Shown one piece after another: positions 11,501 through 21,600 of a stretch of 64,000 nt of DNA. Position 1 is the first letter of the stretch. Every line of letters starts with the position of its first letter. Below the pieces are notes generated by a model that ran no database searches, was not told the DNA's origin, and was given only the letters and a program-made list of their open reading frames with translations. Where the stretch lies: contig OU612065.1 of assembly GCA_914767715.1 (NCBI GenBank), positions 39,060,001 to 39,124,000 on the forward strand. Direction: 5' to 3'. A program made the position numbers and the translations under genes. The DNA comes from Membranipora membranacea (Eukaryota > Bryozoa > Gymnolaemata > Cheilostomatida > Membraniporidae).

Positions 11501-14500
11501 TGTATAACAGTAACATTTGGTACAACATTGATTGGATCACGAACTACACTAGACTCAGCGTGTACTTCAACTTTAACAGGTAGTTGAGCAGGGACCTGTT
11601 TACTCTCTGACAGCGTATAAGTCGGGTCTGATCTATTTAAGGCATTCAAAGACTCTTGCGCAGCTAGTCTTGCCCTTAAAACTTTGTTGATCTTGACCCA
11701 GTTCAACTCATCATCAGCCATCATCTCAAACTTCAATTTTGAGTTACGCAAACCTCTTACTGCGATCAACAATGCAAATCTCTCCCTGACATTGCCACCG
11801 GAGAAATCACATCGCCTACTCAGTCCTTCAACACGCAGAAGATAAGCTCGTTCATCTTCATTGTCAAGTTGTTGACAGGTAACAAACTTGTCCAACTTAA
11901 CATACTCAGACTCGTCATGCTCAAAGTGTTCTCTCAACAAGTTCCACACATCTAAGAACTCCAAAGATGTGGAAAACAAGTCAACACCAAGCGATGACAC
12001 TACTTCACGAGCATCACTGCCCATACACCAGAGCAAAGACGCCAGCTTTGCATCTTCACCGAAGCGAGGCACCCTCACTTTTTCGGTAACTCTAGAACCA
12101 CCAGTGCCAGTAGTCACTTCTTCGATGTCATAGCCAAGTTCAATCGACTTCATTCTTAAAGCCAGATTAAACTCAACAGACCACCGCTTAAATGACCCAT
12201 GGACATTGGATGAGTCTACAACAAACACAGGTAGACTAGCAAAGATACTAGCCATGGCACCAGTGTACAACTTAAACAATAGTAAGCTAGGGTATACTCA
12301 AGCAATTCAAGTTCAAATTGTATTCAAGAACACAAAGAAAACTTTTACTCAAATTTCCAGCCAAAATTTGTGAACAAAGATGGAGGAAAATATCTTTTGT
12401 TGTTTGATTTTTGGATGTTTCACTTCTCATACACCTTGGCTACACTTCCTCCTCACCTGAACTAGGGCTTTCCACTCCTAGTTAGTAACTCACCTAAACA
12501 CCTTTTCTACACACCTTTTTCTCCTTACTCCTCTCCTCAATAACACCTTATCTCCTACTCATTCACCTCTCCTATACACCTCTCTTTCTCCTCTACACCT
12601 CTCCTAGCACTTCACCTTCACCTCTCCTAAGTATATCTCACAACTGACACCATGTTGCGAAGTTGGGTTCTATCAGGATGGCAAGATATAAGGCAGTCCA
12701 CTCACCATGAAAGTCAGTAGACAAGTGCTCATGTGTGTCTCTTCAATCAAGGTCACGGTCAAGTCAGTCTCTGTCATATATAGGTCAGGGCAGAGAGGAC
12801 AACTCCAAGATACATGTACAAAGTACATGTATGACAACATGACAACAAACCTTATGATAGGACAACTCCACAACGATGACCACTTTATGAACAACTTGCT
12901 AAATGCCCCTCAGGCAGGTATCGAACAATTAAACACAGAAGTGCCCTTGGTAAAGACTGTTTTTTGAGGCATGCTATCCATATTTTAAATGATATTCTCT
13001 TTTAATCATCCATCAGTGTTTAATCTTATTTTTCCTTGTATGTGCTGGCTTCTTTTCAGTATGAACACCCTTACCTCGCAACATATTATTTTATGTTAGC
13101 GATAGAATACAATCAATCAATCAATCAATTATTGGCCTCATTGGTCCCTCTATTTCATCACTCCTCTGCAAGTCCTTCCTTTGATTTTTGTTGTTGAGCA
13201 ACTTGTCAAAATATTCTCTCCATCTCCACACACAATCAATCAATCAATCAATTATTGGCCTCATTGGTCCCTCTATTTCATCACTCCTCTGCAAGTCCTT
13301 CCTTTGATTTTTGGTGTTGAGCAACTTGTCAAAATATTCTCTCCATCTCCACACACGATTTTGCCCTCTCTATCCTTCACAAAGATCATCCTGTCTATGT
13401 CTTGAGACCTCCTTTTTCTGGTTTTGGCAAGCTTATAGAGGTTCTTTGGTCCATTTTCCATGATATCTTCATACAACTTCTCATACCCCTTTTCTTTTGC
13501 TATTGCCACTTTCTCCTTTGTTGTTTTATTCTATTATCTATAGATAGTCTCCTTCTTTGGCTTCAGTCTCCTCTTGGTCCATCTCCAGTCTTTCCTTCGC
13601 TCTCTGCCACGTTTCTGACCTATTGCTTCCTGTAACTCTGAATTTCAAAACCAAGACTCTTTCTCTATGTATTTCCCTCCAGATGTTTTGCCAAGTTCCT
13701 CTTTTGCTAGTTCAATGGCCTTCTGGTACCTATTTCCCCATGTCCATTCCCTTGTCTCCTTACTCTCAATGTATTCAGCTAATTTCTCTATATACTCCTT
13801 CTTCCTTTAGCCTCAACCACTTAATCCTAGCCTTTCTTTTCCTTCCCCACTCTCGCTTTCGCTTCACTGTAAGATCCGCTATGAGAAGTGTATGCTGTGG
13901 TGCTATAGACTCTCCTGGCACTACCTTGCAGTTCCTCACTTCTCCTAGGTGGTGTCTTCTAATCGCTATATAGTCTATGACTGACCTATTTCCTCCACTC
14001 TTGAATGTTATCAGACGCTCTTCCCTCTTTTCAAAGAAAGTGTTTATGTGTGCCAAGTCGTATGTCTGTGCCATCTCCAACACTCACTCGCCCTCCTCAT
14101 CTCTCCTTCCTATTGTCCAACCTCCATGCCATCTCTCTACTCCCTCTCTATCCCTTCCAACATGTCCATTCAGATCTCCCGCAACTATCAACTCCTCTCC
14201 TTCTGGGATTCCAGCCAAGATGCCGTTAAGTTGGTTCCAGAACAAATCTTTCTCCTCCTGACTGCATCCTTGCTGGGGGGCATACACTGATATGATATTG
14301 ATGCTCATTCCAGGTATAACCAGTTTCATATATATTATGCGATCTGGCTTCCTTTCTACTGCTATTGCTTTATCCTGCCAATATTCACTGAGACAAATCC
14401 CTACTCCATTTCTTGCTATATTTTAACTAATACTTTTGATAATAATCGTGACAAGTACAATCATTTTATATATATATACATATCATTTTCTTTTTCTATA

Positions 14501-16594
14501 AAGCCACTTACTTTCCCATTCCTAGAACATCGTCATTTATTTGTGTATAACCCCTTTTTTTTTGTATTTAGCTGTGTGAAGAGGTCAACAAGTTCCTTTT
14601 TAACTACTCTGTTATCTGTAAACTTTCTACGAAAACCTCTTTAAACAAATAAATAAATATTTGTTTTATTGCAAATTACTGGTACCTTGTAGTATTATTT
14701 GGTTGAAAAATCTGATAACTTTGTAGCGCTGATAACACTTGATGATTCATATAGTGCTGATCTTCACTGGATAGAAATTTGGTGTAGGAAGAATAGAATG
14801 TTGTTAAATATGAATGTTTCACCATATGCTTATACAATTCTTACTGATTGTCTCTGTGAGTGATACAACTCCCATGAGGTAATGGGAATTTGCAGGCACA
14901 CTATGCTTTGCAGGTATTTGTAATGAAGGAATGACGAAGAGTTGGTTATTCAAAGGACATGGTATCAGGATACATGGACAGGACATTCCAATATCTGACA
15001 CATGTTCAGTAGTGATAGCCGACTGTTGCTCGTTTTCGCCCTCCTCATAGCCATAGTCATAACCAAAATACAGAACTGACTGATCAAATTATAAATGTTT
15101 TAGAGAAGAATGCTCTTACCGCTATCGCACAAATATATGGAGCTGGAACAGAAACTACATCTACATCAATGAGATGGGCATTGCTCTATATGTGTTTATA
15201 TCCTAAGGTGCAGGCTCAAGTTCATCAGGAGATTGACAAACAAATAGGTAAGACTGATGTCAAATCTGTCTTAACAAATAAAGATCTAAAGCTGTTGTGG
15301 AAGAAATAAAAAACAACACCGAACAAAAAATCATCAATTATTGATAGTAGGTTTAAATAATGTTTTATTTGTTACAAAATAATAATCAAATTGCTTATGT
15401 AATGTATATATGTTGTATGTATATATGTAAATATATAGAAATATTATAATTTCAGGTTCGAACAGACAGATACACCTCTCAGATCGGCATAAATTAAAAT
15501 ATGTTGAGGCAGTCATCTCAGAAACGATGCGTAAAAGCAACCAGACAGCCACATTAGTGCCTCGCAATTCATTATCTGATATTCAGATAGGAGATATGGT
15601 AATTTTAATCTTACATAATCGAGAAACCCGAGCAAGGATTTTCACAATCTTTAGGTGTATTTCGAAATGGCTTCGAATGAAATATATCGCAATGTTTAGC
15701 TTTTCTGATTTTAAGGAAATTGTCACTGACATGGAAATTAATCTTTTCCATGATCACTCTCTAATACACATTTACTCAATATTTCTAGACTATTCCAGCT
15801 GGGACTCAGCTGATGTGTAATGCAGGTTCTGTTGTTCATGATGAGGATGTGTTTCCTGAACCAAAGTCTTTCAAACCTGAGAGATTTTTTGGAGAAAATG
15901 CAAACTTATTGAAGCAGAGACTCATAACATTCGGGCTTGGTAAGCTTGATTATTTTTCAGTAAATAGATACTTTTCTTTCTGTGTTCAAATGTGTACTCT
16001 CCCCTCCACCACAAGATTAACTAATTTTCTAGATATAAGCACTCTCACCACCTTCCCATGCCAGTGTTCAGCCATTGACATGCTTACCTCTTGATGAGAA
16101 GATCATGTGCAGACATATTGATAAAATCATAAAACTGTCATTAAAAGGTATGACATTTTTGTAACTTTCACACTTTGACTCTGTATTCAAATGTTATCAT
16201 TTTAAACACACAGTTTTGTCAGTGAGTCTTCTGCAAATAGAAATCACCACCTTCTACCTGCCAATTTTCAGCCATTGACACACTCGCCTCATGATTGGAT
16301 AATTATTTAGAGTCTTTACCATCACATGACATGACACTGACGTGCTGGCAAATCATAAAATGGCATTTAAGCTTTAATTTACGTGTTTTTTTAGGGAAAA
16401 GAAAATGTATTGGAGAAAGCTTAGCAAGAACGGAGCAGTTCTTAATCTTCTCGACTTTGATGCAGAAGTACAGCGTTAGACTGGCTGACTGTAGTCAAGA
16501 TGTTACTGATGAACCAGTACAAGGAGTCGAGTTAGCACCACAAGAGCACCAACTTATTTTTACATTGAGATATTTAGATATTCTTAATGCATAG
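2506..16594 (+). CDS. Cytochrome P450, clan 2 (CYP2-like), 5'-incomplete (P450 A)
   Basis: Haem-thiolate monooxygenase, expected on the ER membrane. Six exons are visible: 2506-2704, 3135-3282, 15074-15247, 15456-15598, 15789-15939, 16395-16594. By comparison with the complete copies downstream these are exons 4-9; exons 1-3 (membrane anchor, hinge, C helix) are not in the window. Family motifs are all present: I-helix GAGTETTS, K-helix ETMR (ExxR), FKPERF, and the haem loop FGLGKRKCIGESLAR with its cysteine. All phases join without a stop, giving about 338 codons. The C-terminus ends a few residues later (RYLDILNA) than in copies B and C, which stop after SLR or TLR. Intron 5 (3283-15073, 11.8 kb) is packed with transposons whereas the same intron is 0.2-0.4 kb in B and C. 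The visible exons look functional; substrate cannot be inferred. Confidence 0.88.
4130..4283. repeat. Minisatellite, about 9-15 bp (ACGTCAACTCATCAA type)
   Basis: Around ten irregular copies of ACGTCAACTCATCAA and shortened forms lie directly after the endonuclease SDH motif of the decayed LINE, so the array arose within the LINE's coding sequence. Confidence 0.8.
4756..6400. mobile_element. Probable non-autonomous DNA transposon with terminal inverted repeats
   Basis: The left end reads ATGACACTCC (4756-4765) and the right end GGAGTGTCAT (6391-6400), a perfect 10-bp inverted pair. A second inverted block follows inside: GTGAAAACGAGTGTT near 4796 against the complement of AACACTCGTTTTCATGC near 6338. 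The body (about 1.65 kb) has no convincing transposase; the one 70-codon frame at 5248-5460 matches nothing I know. It lies within the 2.1-kb insertion (about 4483-6620) that splits the LINE. The outer flanks 4483-4755 and 6401-6620 are not explained, and no clear target duplication is seen, so the true ends of the whole insertion remain open. Confidence 0.5.
9761..10129. mobile_element. 369-bp inverted-repeat element (MITE-like) inside the LINE reverse transcriptase
   Basis: Ends TGGGGCTCCC (9761-9770) and GGGAGCCCCA (10120-10129) are perfect inverted repeats. It interrupts the LINE protein between KSKIMP and LYKQK; removing it and one copy of a 4-5 base flank (ATGCC / ACGCC on the minus strand) restores the LINE reading frame. 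The interior is rich in TTGAAGA/TGAAGAT-like motifs and has no coding capacity. Confidence 0.65.
10504..10723 (-). repeat. 3' LTR of the gag-only element
   Basis: 220 bp; matches 12653-12872 base for base in my reading. It is preceded on the plus strand by ACGAT (10499-10503), half of the target-site duplication. Confidence 0.88.
10993..12255 (-). CDS. Gag-like protein with zinc knuckles
   Basis: A 420-residue structural (nucleocapsid-type) protein of the LTR element. The start is the ATG at 12253-12255 (MASIFASL); the open frame extends 24 nt further upstream without an ATG. The N-terminal two thirds look like a retrotransposon capsid (FKRWSVEFNLALR, then a helical region containing LLREHFEHDESEYVKLDKF). 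Near the C-terminus lie two intact CCHC knuckles (CX2CX4HX4C), CYICHKNDHIARYC and CFRCQRMSHHQQDC, and a third degenerate one, CRFCLREGVSARDC, in which the histidine is replaced by valine. The tail is basic and Ser/Arg-rich. The frame has no break, in contrast to the decayed LINEs around it, which fits recent insertion. Confidence 0.82.
   Translation of the reverse strand: MASIFASLPVFVVDSSNVHGSFKRWSVEFNLALRMKSIELGYDIEEVTTGTGGSRVTEKVRVPRFGEDAKLASLLWCMGSDAREVVSSLGVDLFSTSLEFLDVWNLLREHFEHDESEYVKLDKFVTCQQLDNEDERAYLLRVEGLSRRCDFSGGNVRERFALLIAVRGLRNSKLKFEMMADDELNWVKINKVLRARLAAQESLNALNRSDPTYTLSESKQVPAQLPVKVEVHAESSVVRDPINVVPNVTVIQAHVGEVKCRPHRERSDESSVSNTYHDAYNHSNRGSDNKRFCSDNHRYNGDGGSDHDDYPSPDRERRYVSHSSSQHSGCYICHKNDHIARYCPEGGCFRCQRMSHHQQDCTDVYRCRFCLREGVSARDCSCRVNGSSDQRYKERTKRQSCDDRSPPRQSSGSSDSNWRR
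12635..12652 (-). promoter_or_regulatory. Putative primer binding site
   Basis: Immediately downstream of the 5' LTR on the minus strand the sequence starts TGGTGTCAGTTG. TGG complements the CCA end of a tRNA; I cannot name the tRNA. The leader from here to the gag ATG is strongly purine-rich on the element's strand (pyrimidine-rich at 12470-12625 on the plus strand). Confidence 0.5.
12653..12872 (-). repeat. 5' LTR of the gag-only element
   Basis: 220 bp, same sequence as 10504-10723, followed on the plus strand by the second ACGAT copy (12873-12877). Confidence 0.88.
13112..13360. repeat. 123-bp tandem duplication (two copies)
   Basis: The block starting with the CAATCAATCAAT microsatellite and running through ATTATTGGCCTCATTGG to the CCATCTCCACACA stretch occurs twice, with ATTATTGGCC at 13128 and 13251. 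It duplicates part of the minus-strand LINE together with the microsatellite tail of the fragment inserted in it, so it post-dates that insertion. Confidence 0.75.
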
Positions 16595-16717
16595 GCAACA
16601 ATACTTCTATTTGTTGCATATTCTCAAAAAGACCTGACATGCTCAGAAAAGATCTTTCCCCGGCCATTAAATGGGACACAGCTCCCATTTTCTGACTCGA
16701 TTTTCACTTTGAGGCCT

Positions 16718-16723
16718 AATAAA
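16718..16723 (+). terminator. Polyadenylation signal of P450 A
   Basis: AATAAA, 124 bp after the stop codon, is the first canonical signal downstream. Confidence 0.5.
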
Positions 16724-17523
16724 GCCGCTATGAATAGCATAATGATTTCCAGATTGGGACGAACTGTGGGCCTACATGTTATGTTCCTAATTTCCTAATT
16801 TTCAACAAAACTCATATACAACAATAAAAGATAATATAACAACCATTATACATGACTTAACCAGCATAACCAGACCTCAACAACCCCAAAGCAAGTCACA
16901 TTATTACCCTGAATTGCAGTTTAACTGTCTTTTTTTTTAGATCTCCACTCTGTTTATCAGTTCTTGAAGCTCTGCATCAGCTACATCCACATTTGCAACT
17001 CTATGTTAGTCAACTGCATATCATAGACCCAATGAAGCTTTCTAAAAATGCATAAATCTCTTTAATGGTGATACATGATACATGCTGCAGTTTACGATAC
17101 TGAACTATATTGAGCCCAAAAATTAAACACAATAAATACAACATATGGAAAATGATTTCTTGTAAGGTACCTTTAAAACTTTTACGTTGGTTGAGACCAA
17201 GGAGTTAAAGACTCCTTGCTGAGACCAAACTATTAGGCCCCCTAACTACTGTAGTTTTATCAATAATAAAGTTTGGTCAAAATGAGCATAACGCCACTGC
17301 CATGATGCCAAGGTCATAATACCACTTTTCACTGTACACCAATGCCAGAATATAAGTTGTAAAAAAAGAAAGTTGTGTCAAAATACCTGAGAATATGACA
17401 CAGAATCGGACATACAATCTGGCACCCTATACCATATCCCAAAAAACCATTACCCTAACACCAAAAAAATCCAGTCTTGCTGCTTTTTCTTGTTTGAATT
17501 ATGTTAATGCCCTGAGTTGCTCA

Positions 17524-17625
17524 GTTGGAGTAGGAGGTGGCTCAGCTGTTTAGAGCCATATTTTCCACTGTCAAAGTCTTCTATAGGTTCTAGGTTCGAA
17601 TCTCAATGACTTATGGGGCTTGCTG
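17524..17625 (+). repeat. tRNA-derived SINE-like sequence
   Basis: GGTGGCTCAGCTGTTTAGAGC fits an RNA polymerase III A box in a tRNA context, and GGTTCGAATCT about 50 bases later fits the B box. The segment between does not fold as a clean tRNA cloverleaf and the 3' part is not tRNA-like, so a SINE head or degenerate tRNA is more likely than a working tRNA gene. Confidence 0.5.
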
Positions 17626-17734
17626 GGCCCTAGATGTACTGAAAGCACGGAAGAAATGGTAGGCAAATATTCTGCTGCCATTCATTCGGGATATGCGAAC
17701 TATTTGACCTTCTAAATATGCCCAATTTTTTTTT

Positions 17735-18085
17735 CCTTGAGTAGTCTCGTCTGATGCTGTTACTGGTGTCATGGAGCATGAAGACTACAAGGAAATAAAT
17801 AATCTTAAGCAATGGTGTGATCAAACCTCCCTCTCTGTCAAAACTAAAGAAGTTTTCTTTAGCAATCAGCAAATAACCCAGAGCTTCACCGACCTCCATT
17901 GGTAATCACCACATCCAACAAGTGAAAAACACCTTGGCACGACTTTCAGCAAAAAGATGAACTTTTATCTTACCATCTACCAGATGTACGCTACATTGAT
18001 GAATATATCAATGCACACTAAAGAAAAAAGGCCTATGTATGACATACTTTGCCGGGCTGAAATGCTTTAAAACTGCCTGTATTCT
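17735..18085 (+). mobile_element. LINE remnant (L2/CR1-like), reverse transcriptase C-terminal part
   Basis: One frame reads DAVTGVMEHEDYKEINNL, QWCDQTSLSVKTKEV and, after a stop, HLGTTFSKKMNF. This matches the thumb region of L2-type LINE proteins, where an L..WC..N.L.LN..KTKE stretch is followed by FLG. It is short and broken. Confidence 0.6.
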
Positions 18086-18390
18086 TAAACAAATTTTCTG
18101 GGGGAAGCCCAACATACCCCACTTTAAAACCCACGGATTTGGCCCTGAGTTTTTCATTTGACATTGTTATGAATAATTCGATAATTCATCAGCCAAAGGA
18201 TTTGTCTTTCCTCAGCACATGGGGGGATAAATCACATCACTGTGACAGTGTTGCTATTCATTAAATGACCCTCCCTCATTAAATGAATACAAACAACCTG
18301 TCACAGTTTGTCTGTGCGTAAAATTTTACAAAATTCATCTTCTTTTCTAAACAAATCTACAATTATTCCCCTTACACGATTTGATATTGT

Positions 18391-18690
18391 TGTCTGTACT
18401 CACTGTCTGTACTCACTGTCTGTACTCACTGTCTGTATTCACTGTCTGTACTCACTGTCTGTACTCACTGTCTGTACTCACTGTCTGTACTCACTGTCTG
18501 TACTCACTGTCTGTACTCACTGTCTGTACTCACTGTCTGTACTCACTGTCTGTACTCACTGTCTGTACTCACTGTCTGTACTCACTGTCTGTACTCACTG
18601 TCTGTACTCACTGTCTGTACTCACTGTCTGTACTCACTGTCTGTACTCACTGTCTGTACTCACTGTCTGTACTCACTGTCTGTACTCACC
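18391..18690. repeat. 13-bp minisatellite, about 23 copies
   Basis: Unit TGTCTGTACTCAC repeated almost perfectly; one unit has TATTC in place of TACTC. It ends in two copies of a 25-bp variant carrying CCAACCGCCATGTTG (about 18687-18727). Confidence 0.95.
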
Positions 18691-21600
18691 AACCGCCATG
18701 TTGTCTGTACTCACCAACCGCCATGTTGCTGCCTGAGAAACTGCTTAATGCTTCGGATGAATACCAAAGTGACAGAACCAGCAATATAAATTCAGTAATA
18801 TTTCAAAATGTCATCGAGTCGCCCTCGACGTCAGGGTAGACTGAGTATGGTGTCACTGAACTTGTCTTTTTGTGATCCCAACAAAGAATACAGAAAGTAC
18901 TAAAATACTTAATACTAAAATTTACGATGTTAATTTTTATTTTTCAAGACCAAAAATGAAAGAAAAATTTGGAACGTTCGTTCGATTTGGTTTCAACAAA
19001 GAAAACATAAAAAAAAGGAATATCATGCTGTTTTTATCATGTCTATTGCATAAAAAATGTATCACAAATATAGATATGTTTAAACTTCAATAAAGCTACA
19101 TTAGGTTTATGAGGGATTAATATGATTGAGTGAGTTTCAATCAGCAATGGTGGCTGAGGAAGCTGAAGTAGAGGATAATTATAGGTGTACCAACCAATCA
19201 GATTGGGATCTAGAAAGGCAGCTTTACTTAGCTAAGGGGCATAACTTATACCACCTGTCCAAATCTGGAAGGCATTGCGAATGATGGCCACAATTATCTT
19301 AATGAAAAAATAATTTTATATTCTTGTGGTACTAACTCAATACCTTGCACTGGATCATCAGAAGCATATCGACTACATTCAGCCAGTTTTACACTGTACT
19401 TCTGCATCAAAGTCGAGAAGATTAAGAACTGCTCCGTTCTTGCTAAGCTTTCTCCAATACATTTTCTTTTTCCTGTTAATAACGTAATCAAAGCATTAAT
19501 ATTATCATGTTTATGATTTACTAGCATATCTGACATGTGCTGCTAAAGACCTTAAATAATTATCCTCTTATGAGGTGAGGGTGTCAATGGCTGAACATTG
19601 TCAGGAGGAAGGAATTGAAAATTTCGATTTGCACAAGACTCGCTTTCAAGCCCCGTGAGTCTAAAAAAGTAGTTAAATATTGTAGTTGAATGGTGAGTGT
19701 TACCACTTAAACATGGAGTCAATATGTGACAACTACAAAAATAACCCTTGAAGAAAAATTAAGCTTTAGCCAATTTTTAAAGGACAGACATCAAATTAAA
19801 CAAATTCTGTTTTGAGAGGTGAAAGTGGATGCGGAGCAAAAGTTTTTAATTATTGAAAGCAAATGAAGCTTACCAAGCCCGAATGTTATGAGTCTCTGCT
19901 TCATTAAGTTTGCATCTTCTCCAAGAAATCTCTCAGGTTTGAAAGACTCTGGTTCAGGAAACACCTCCTCATCATGAACAACAGAACCTGCGTTACACAT
20001 CAGCTGAGTCCCAGCAGGGATAGTCTAGAAATATTATGTTGATGAGTATTAGAGGGTGAGCTGACAGCAATATCATACAAGGTGATATATGCTGATAGGT
20101 GTGAGACCGCTGTGACTGACATTCACTGATCCCTATCATAAACCTCTTTGATTCTGCCCTGCCTTTGAAAACCGCTGCCTTCTACCTGTGAAAATACGCG
20201 CCTCAAACACACGCAATAACCAAAACTGTGAGGGAATGATGAGGTCATCTTTATTTAAATTTATTTGCTCAAGCACAGACCTCCAACTAAGTGGCTGATG
20301 ATGAATCACCGCATATAAAAACCTGTACCAAATTGCAGGTTCTCGGGTCAAGCGAAAATTGCTTGAACCTTAATTCATATATCTTAACAAATTCCTATGG
20401 GATCATATAAACACAATTTTATATCCTCTAAAAGGGGCAGGCAGACATATGACATTATATTTCAAAACCCTGGTTGGCGAGAGAACCTGAGGTTTAAGAG
20501 ATGGCAAAGAGTCTGAGACTCAGAAATCTACTGAGGACATAGAATGAAGAATAAAATACCATAATAATACTGACAGACCGAATCATTCCATAGTGTAAGT
20601 TCACCTACACTACGTTTCAGTTATTTGGACAATTACTAATTGCGTATAACACATTCTCAATTAAATTATATAGGCAGGGGTTTTCAAATGTAGGTCAGAG
20701 GCAGAGGCAAGGCAGGGGTTTACTTGACACCTCCCTAAACACATAATATAAAACTTCTTTATTGTCTACGTCTTATGTAAGTGTCAATTCTCTAAATATC
20801 AGAAAGGCTTAACATTGTGATATTCTTTATATAAAGTTGGGTACCCGGTATCTTGTGAGGAAATACACCTAAAGATTTTGAGATCATTTGGTTACTCAAT
20901 TATTCAATATTAAATTTACCATGCTTCCAACTTGAATATCAGATAATGCAGTGCGAGGACCTAATACGGCTGACTGATTGCTTTTACGCATCGTTTCTGA
21001 AATGACCGCATCAACATATTGTAATTTCTGTCGATCTGATGGCTGTATCTGTTTGTCCGAACCTATAATTATATGACATCCATAAGAACTAAACATAATT
21101 ATTTTAGTACGCTATCAATAATATTGATGATTCCATGTCCAGTTCTGTCTTTATTTTGTGAGTTCGGGTCCCACTGGGGGAGCTTACAAAGGTTTGATCG
21201 GTCCAGCCCCCCCAGCACTCTTATGTATTTATCTCTCCAAGGCAGCTTTGAATCATTAATTGTGAATTAATACATATATCTCAACCCAACAGTTTTACCT
21301 ATTTCCCTGTCGATCTCCTGATGAACTTGAGCCTGCACATCAGGATATAAACACATATAGAGCAATGCCCATCTCATAGATGTAGATGTAGTATCGGTTC
21401 CAGCTCCAAATAGTTGCGCGATAGCAATGAGAGCATTCTTTTCTAAAAATGGTTGTATTTCATCAGTTGAGACTTGAGTATGATCCTGGATTGATTTGAA
21501 CAGATAGTTGTACAAGGTACATACTAGCAATAGTTGTGAGCTTACATGGTACACTACTAGATACTTTTATGTACCATGTTGACTTGATTTCAGTTGACCA

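Larger units (their letters stand above)
10504..12872 (-). mobile_element. Complete gag-only LTR retrotransposon (TR-GAG type)
   Basis: Two direct 220-bp terminal repeats (10504-10723 and 12653-12872) that I read as identical enclose one gag-like gene on the minus strand. The element is flanked on both sides by the 5-bp target duplication ACGAT (10499-10503 and 12873-12877). On its own strand each LTR begins TGTGGAGTTG and ends CGCAACA. A sequence beginning TGG follows the 5' LTR directly, as expected for a tRNA primer site. There is no protease, reverse transcriptase, RNase H or integrase: only 269 bp separate the gag stop from the 3' LTR. Terminal-repeat retrotransposons with gag alone are known and depend on an autonomous partner for movement. 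LTR identity implies a recent insertion. Confidence 0.88.
10336..13110 (+). mobile_element. Fragment of an unidentified element (possibly LINE 3' end), itself split by the LTR element
   Basis: Outside the LTR element, 10336-10503 and 12878-13110 read on the plus strand as one open frame that crosses the LTR insertion site: it contains FAKDKKRLSKFF upstream, runs through the ACGAT target, and ends in VPLVKTVF and a TGA at about 12965. It is followed by a non-coding tail and a CAAT microsatellite (about 13110-13128), as at a LINE 3' end. I do not recognise the protein. It sits between the endonuclease and reverse transcriptase parts of the minus-strand LINE, so it inserted into that LINE before the LTR element arrived. 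Confidence 0.45.
8428..14412 (-). mobile_element. Non-LTR retrotransposon (LINE, probably RTE-related), interrupted by later insertions
   Basis: Read on the minus strand. Endonuclease part (14412 down to about 13130): SVYAPQQGC, VAGDLNGHVG, SVIDYI and HTLLIADL, with one in-frame stop (CGA to TGA type) near 14084 and a frameshift near 13330. Reverse transcriptase (10335-10130 and 9760-8838): KNRKATGPDEFP, then after an insertion LYKQK, SNYREIKLLSH, VDLENAYDTVPR, GLHQGSALSPFLF, AMLFADDLVL and FKYLGTTI. The C-terminal region (8837-8448) carries RRLQWYGHV and GRPKKRW. The GLHQGSALSP plus LFADD combination is why I suggest an RTE-like clade, but that is tentative. Insertions at 9761-10129 and about 10336-13110 and a 123-bp tandem duplication break it. 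The 5' end is truncated. Frames antisense to it are shadows. Confidence 0.82.
16595..19293. other. Intergenic spacer between convergent P450 A and P450 B
   Basis: Contains the 3' UTR and polyadenylation signal of P450 A, a palindrome with CAAGGAGT arms near 17197-17218, a SINE-like sequence, a LINE remnant and a 13-bp minisatellite, listed separately. No other gene is seen; the long plus-strand frames at 18308-18839 are the minisatellite read as protein. Confidence 0.7.

Noticed and set aside
13402-14290. Plus-strand frames of 74-138 codons
   Set aside because: Antisense shadows of the LINE endonuclease region.
17524-17625. Functional tRNA gene
   Set aside because: A and B boxes are present but acceptor and anticodon stems do not pair well by eye; kept only as a SINE-like sequence.
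18308-18839. Long plus-strand frames of repeating LYSLSVLTVCTHC
   Set aside because: They are the 13-bp minisatellite read as protein; a unit length not divisible by three cycles through frames and stays open.
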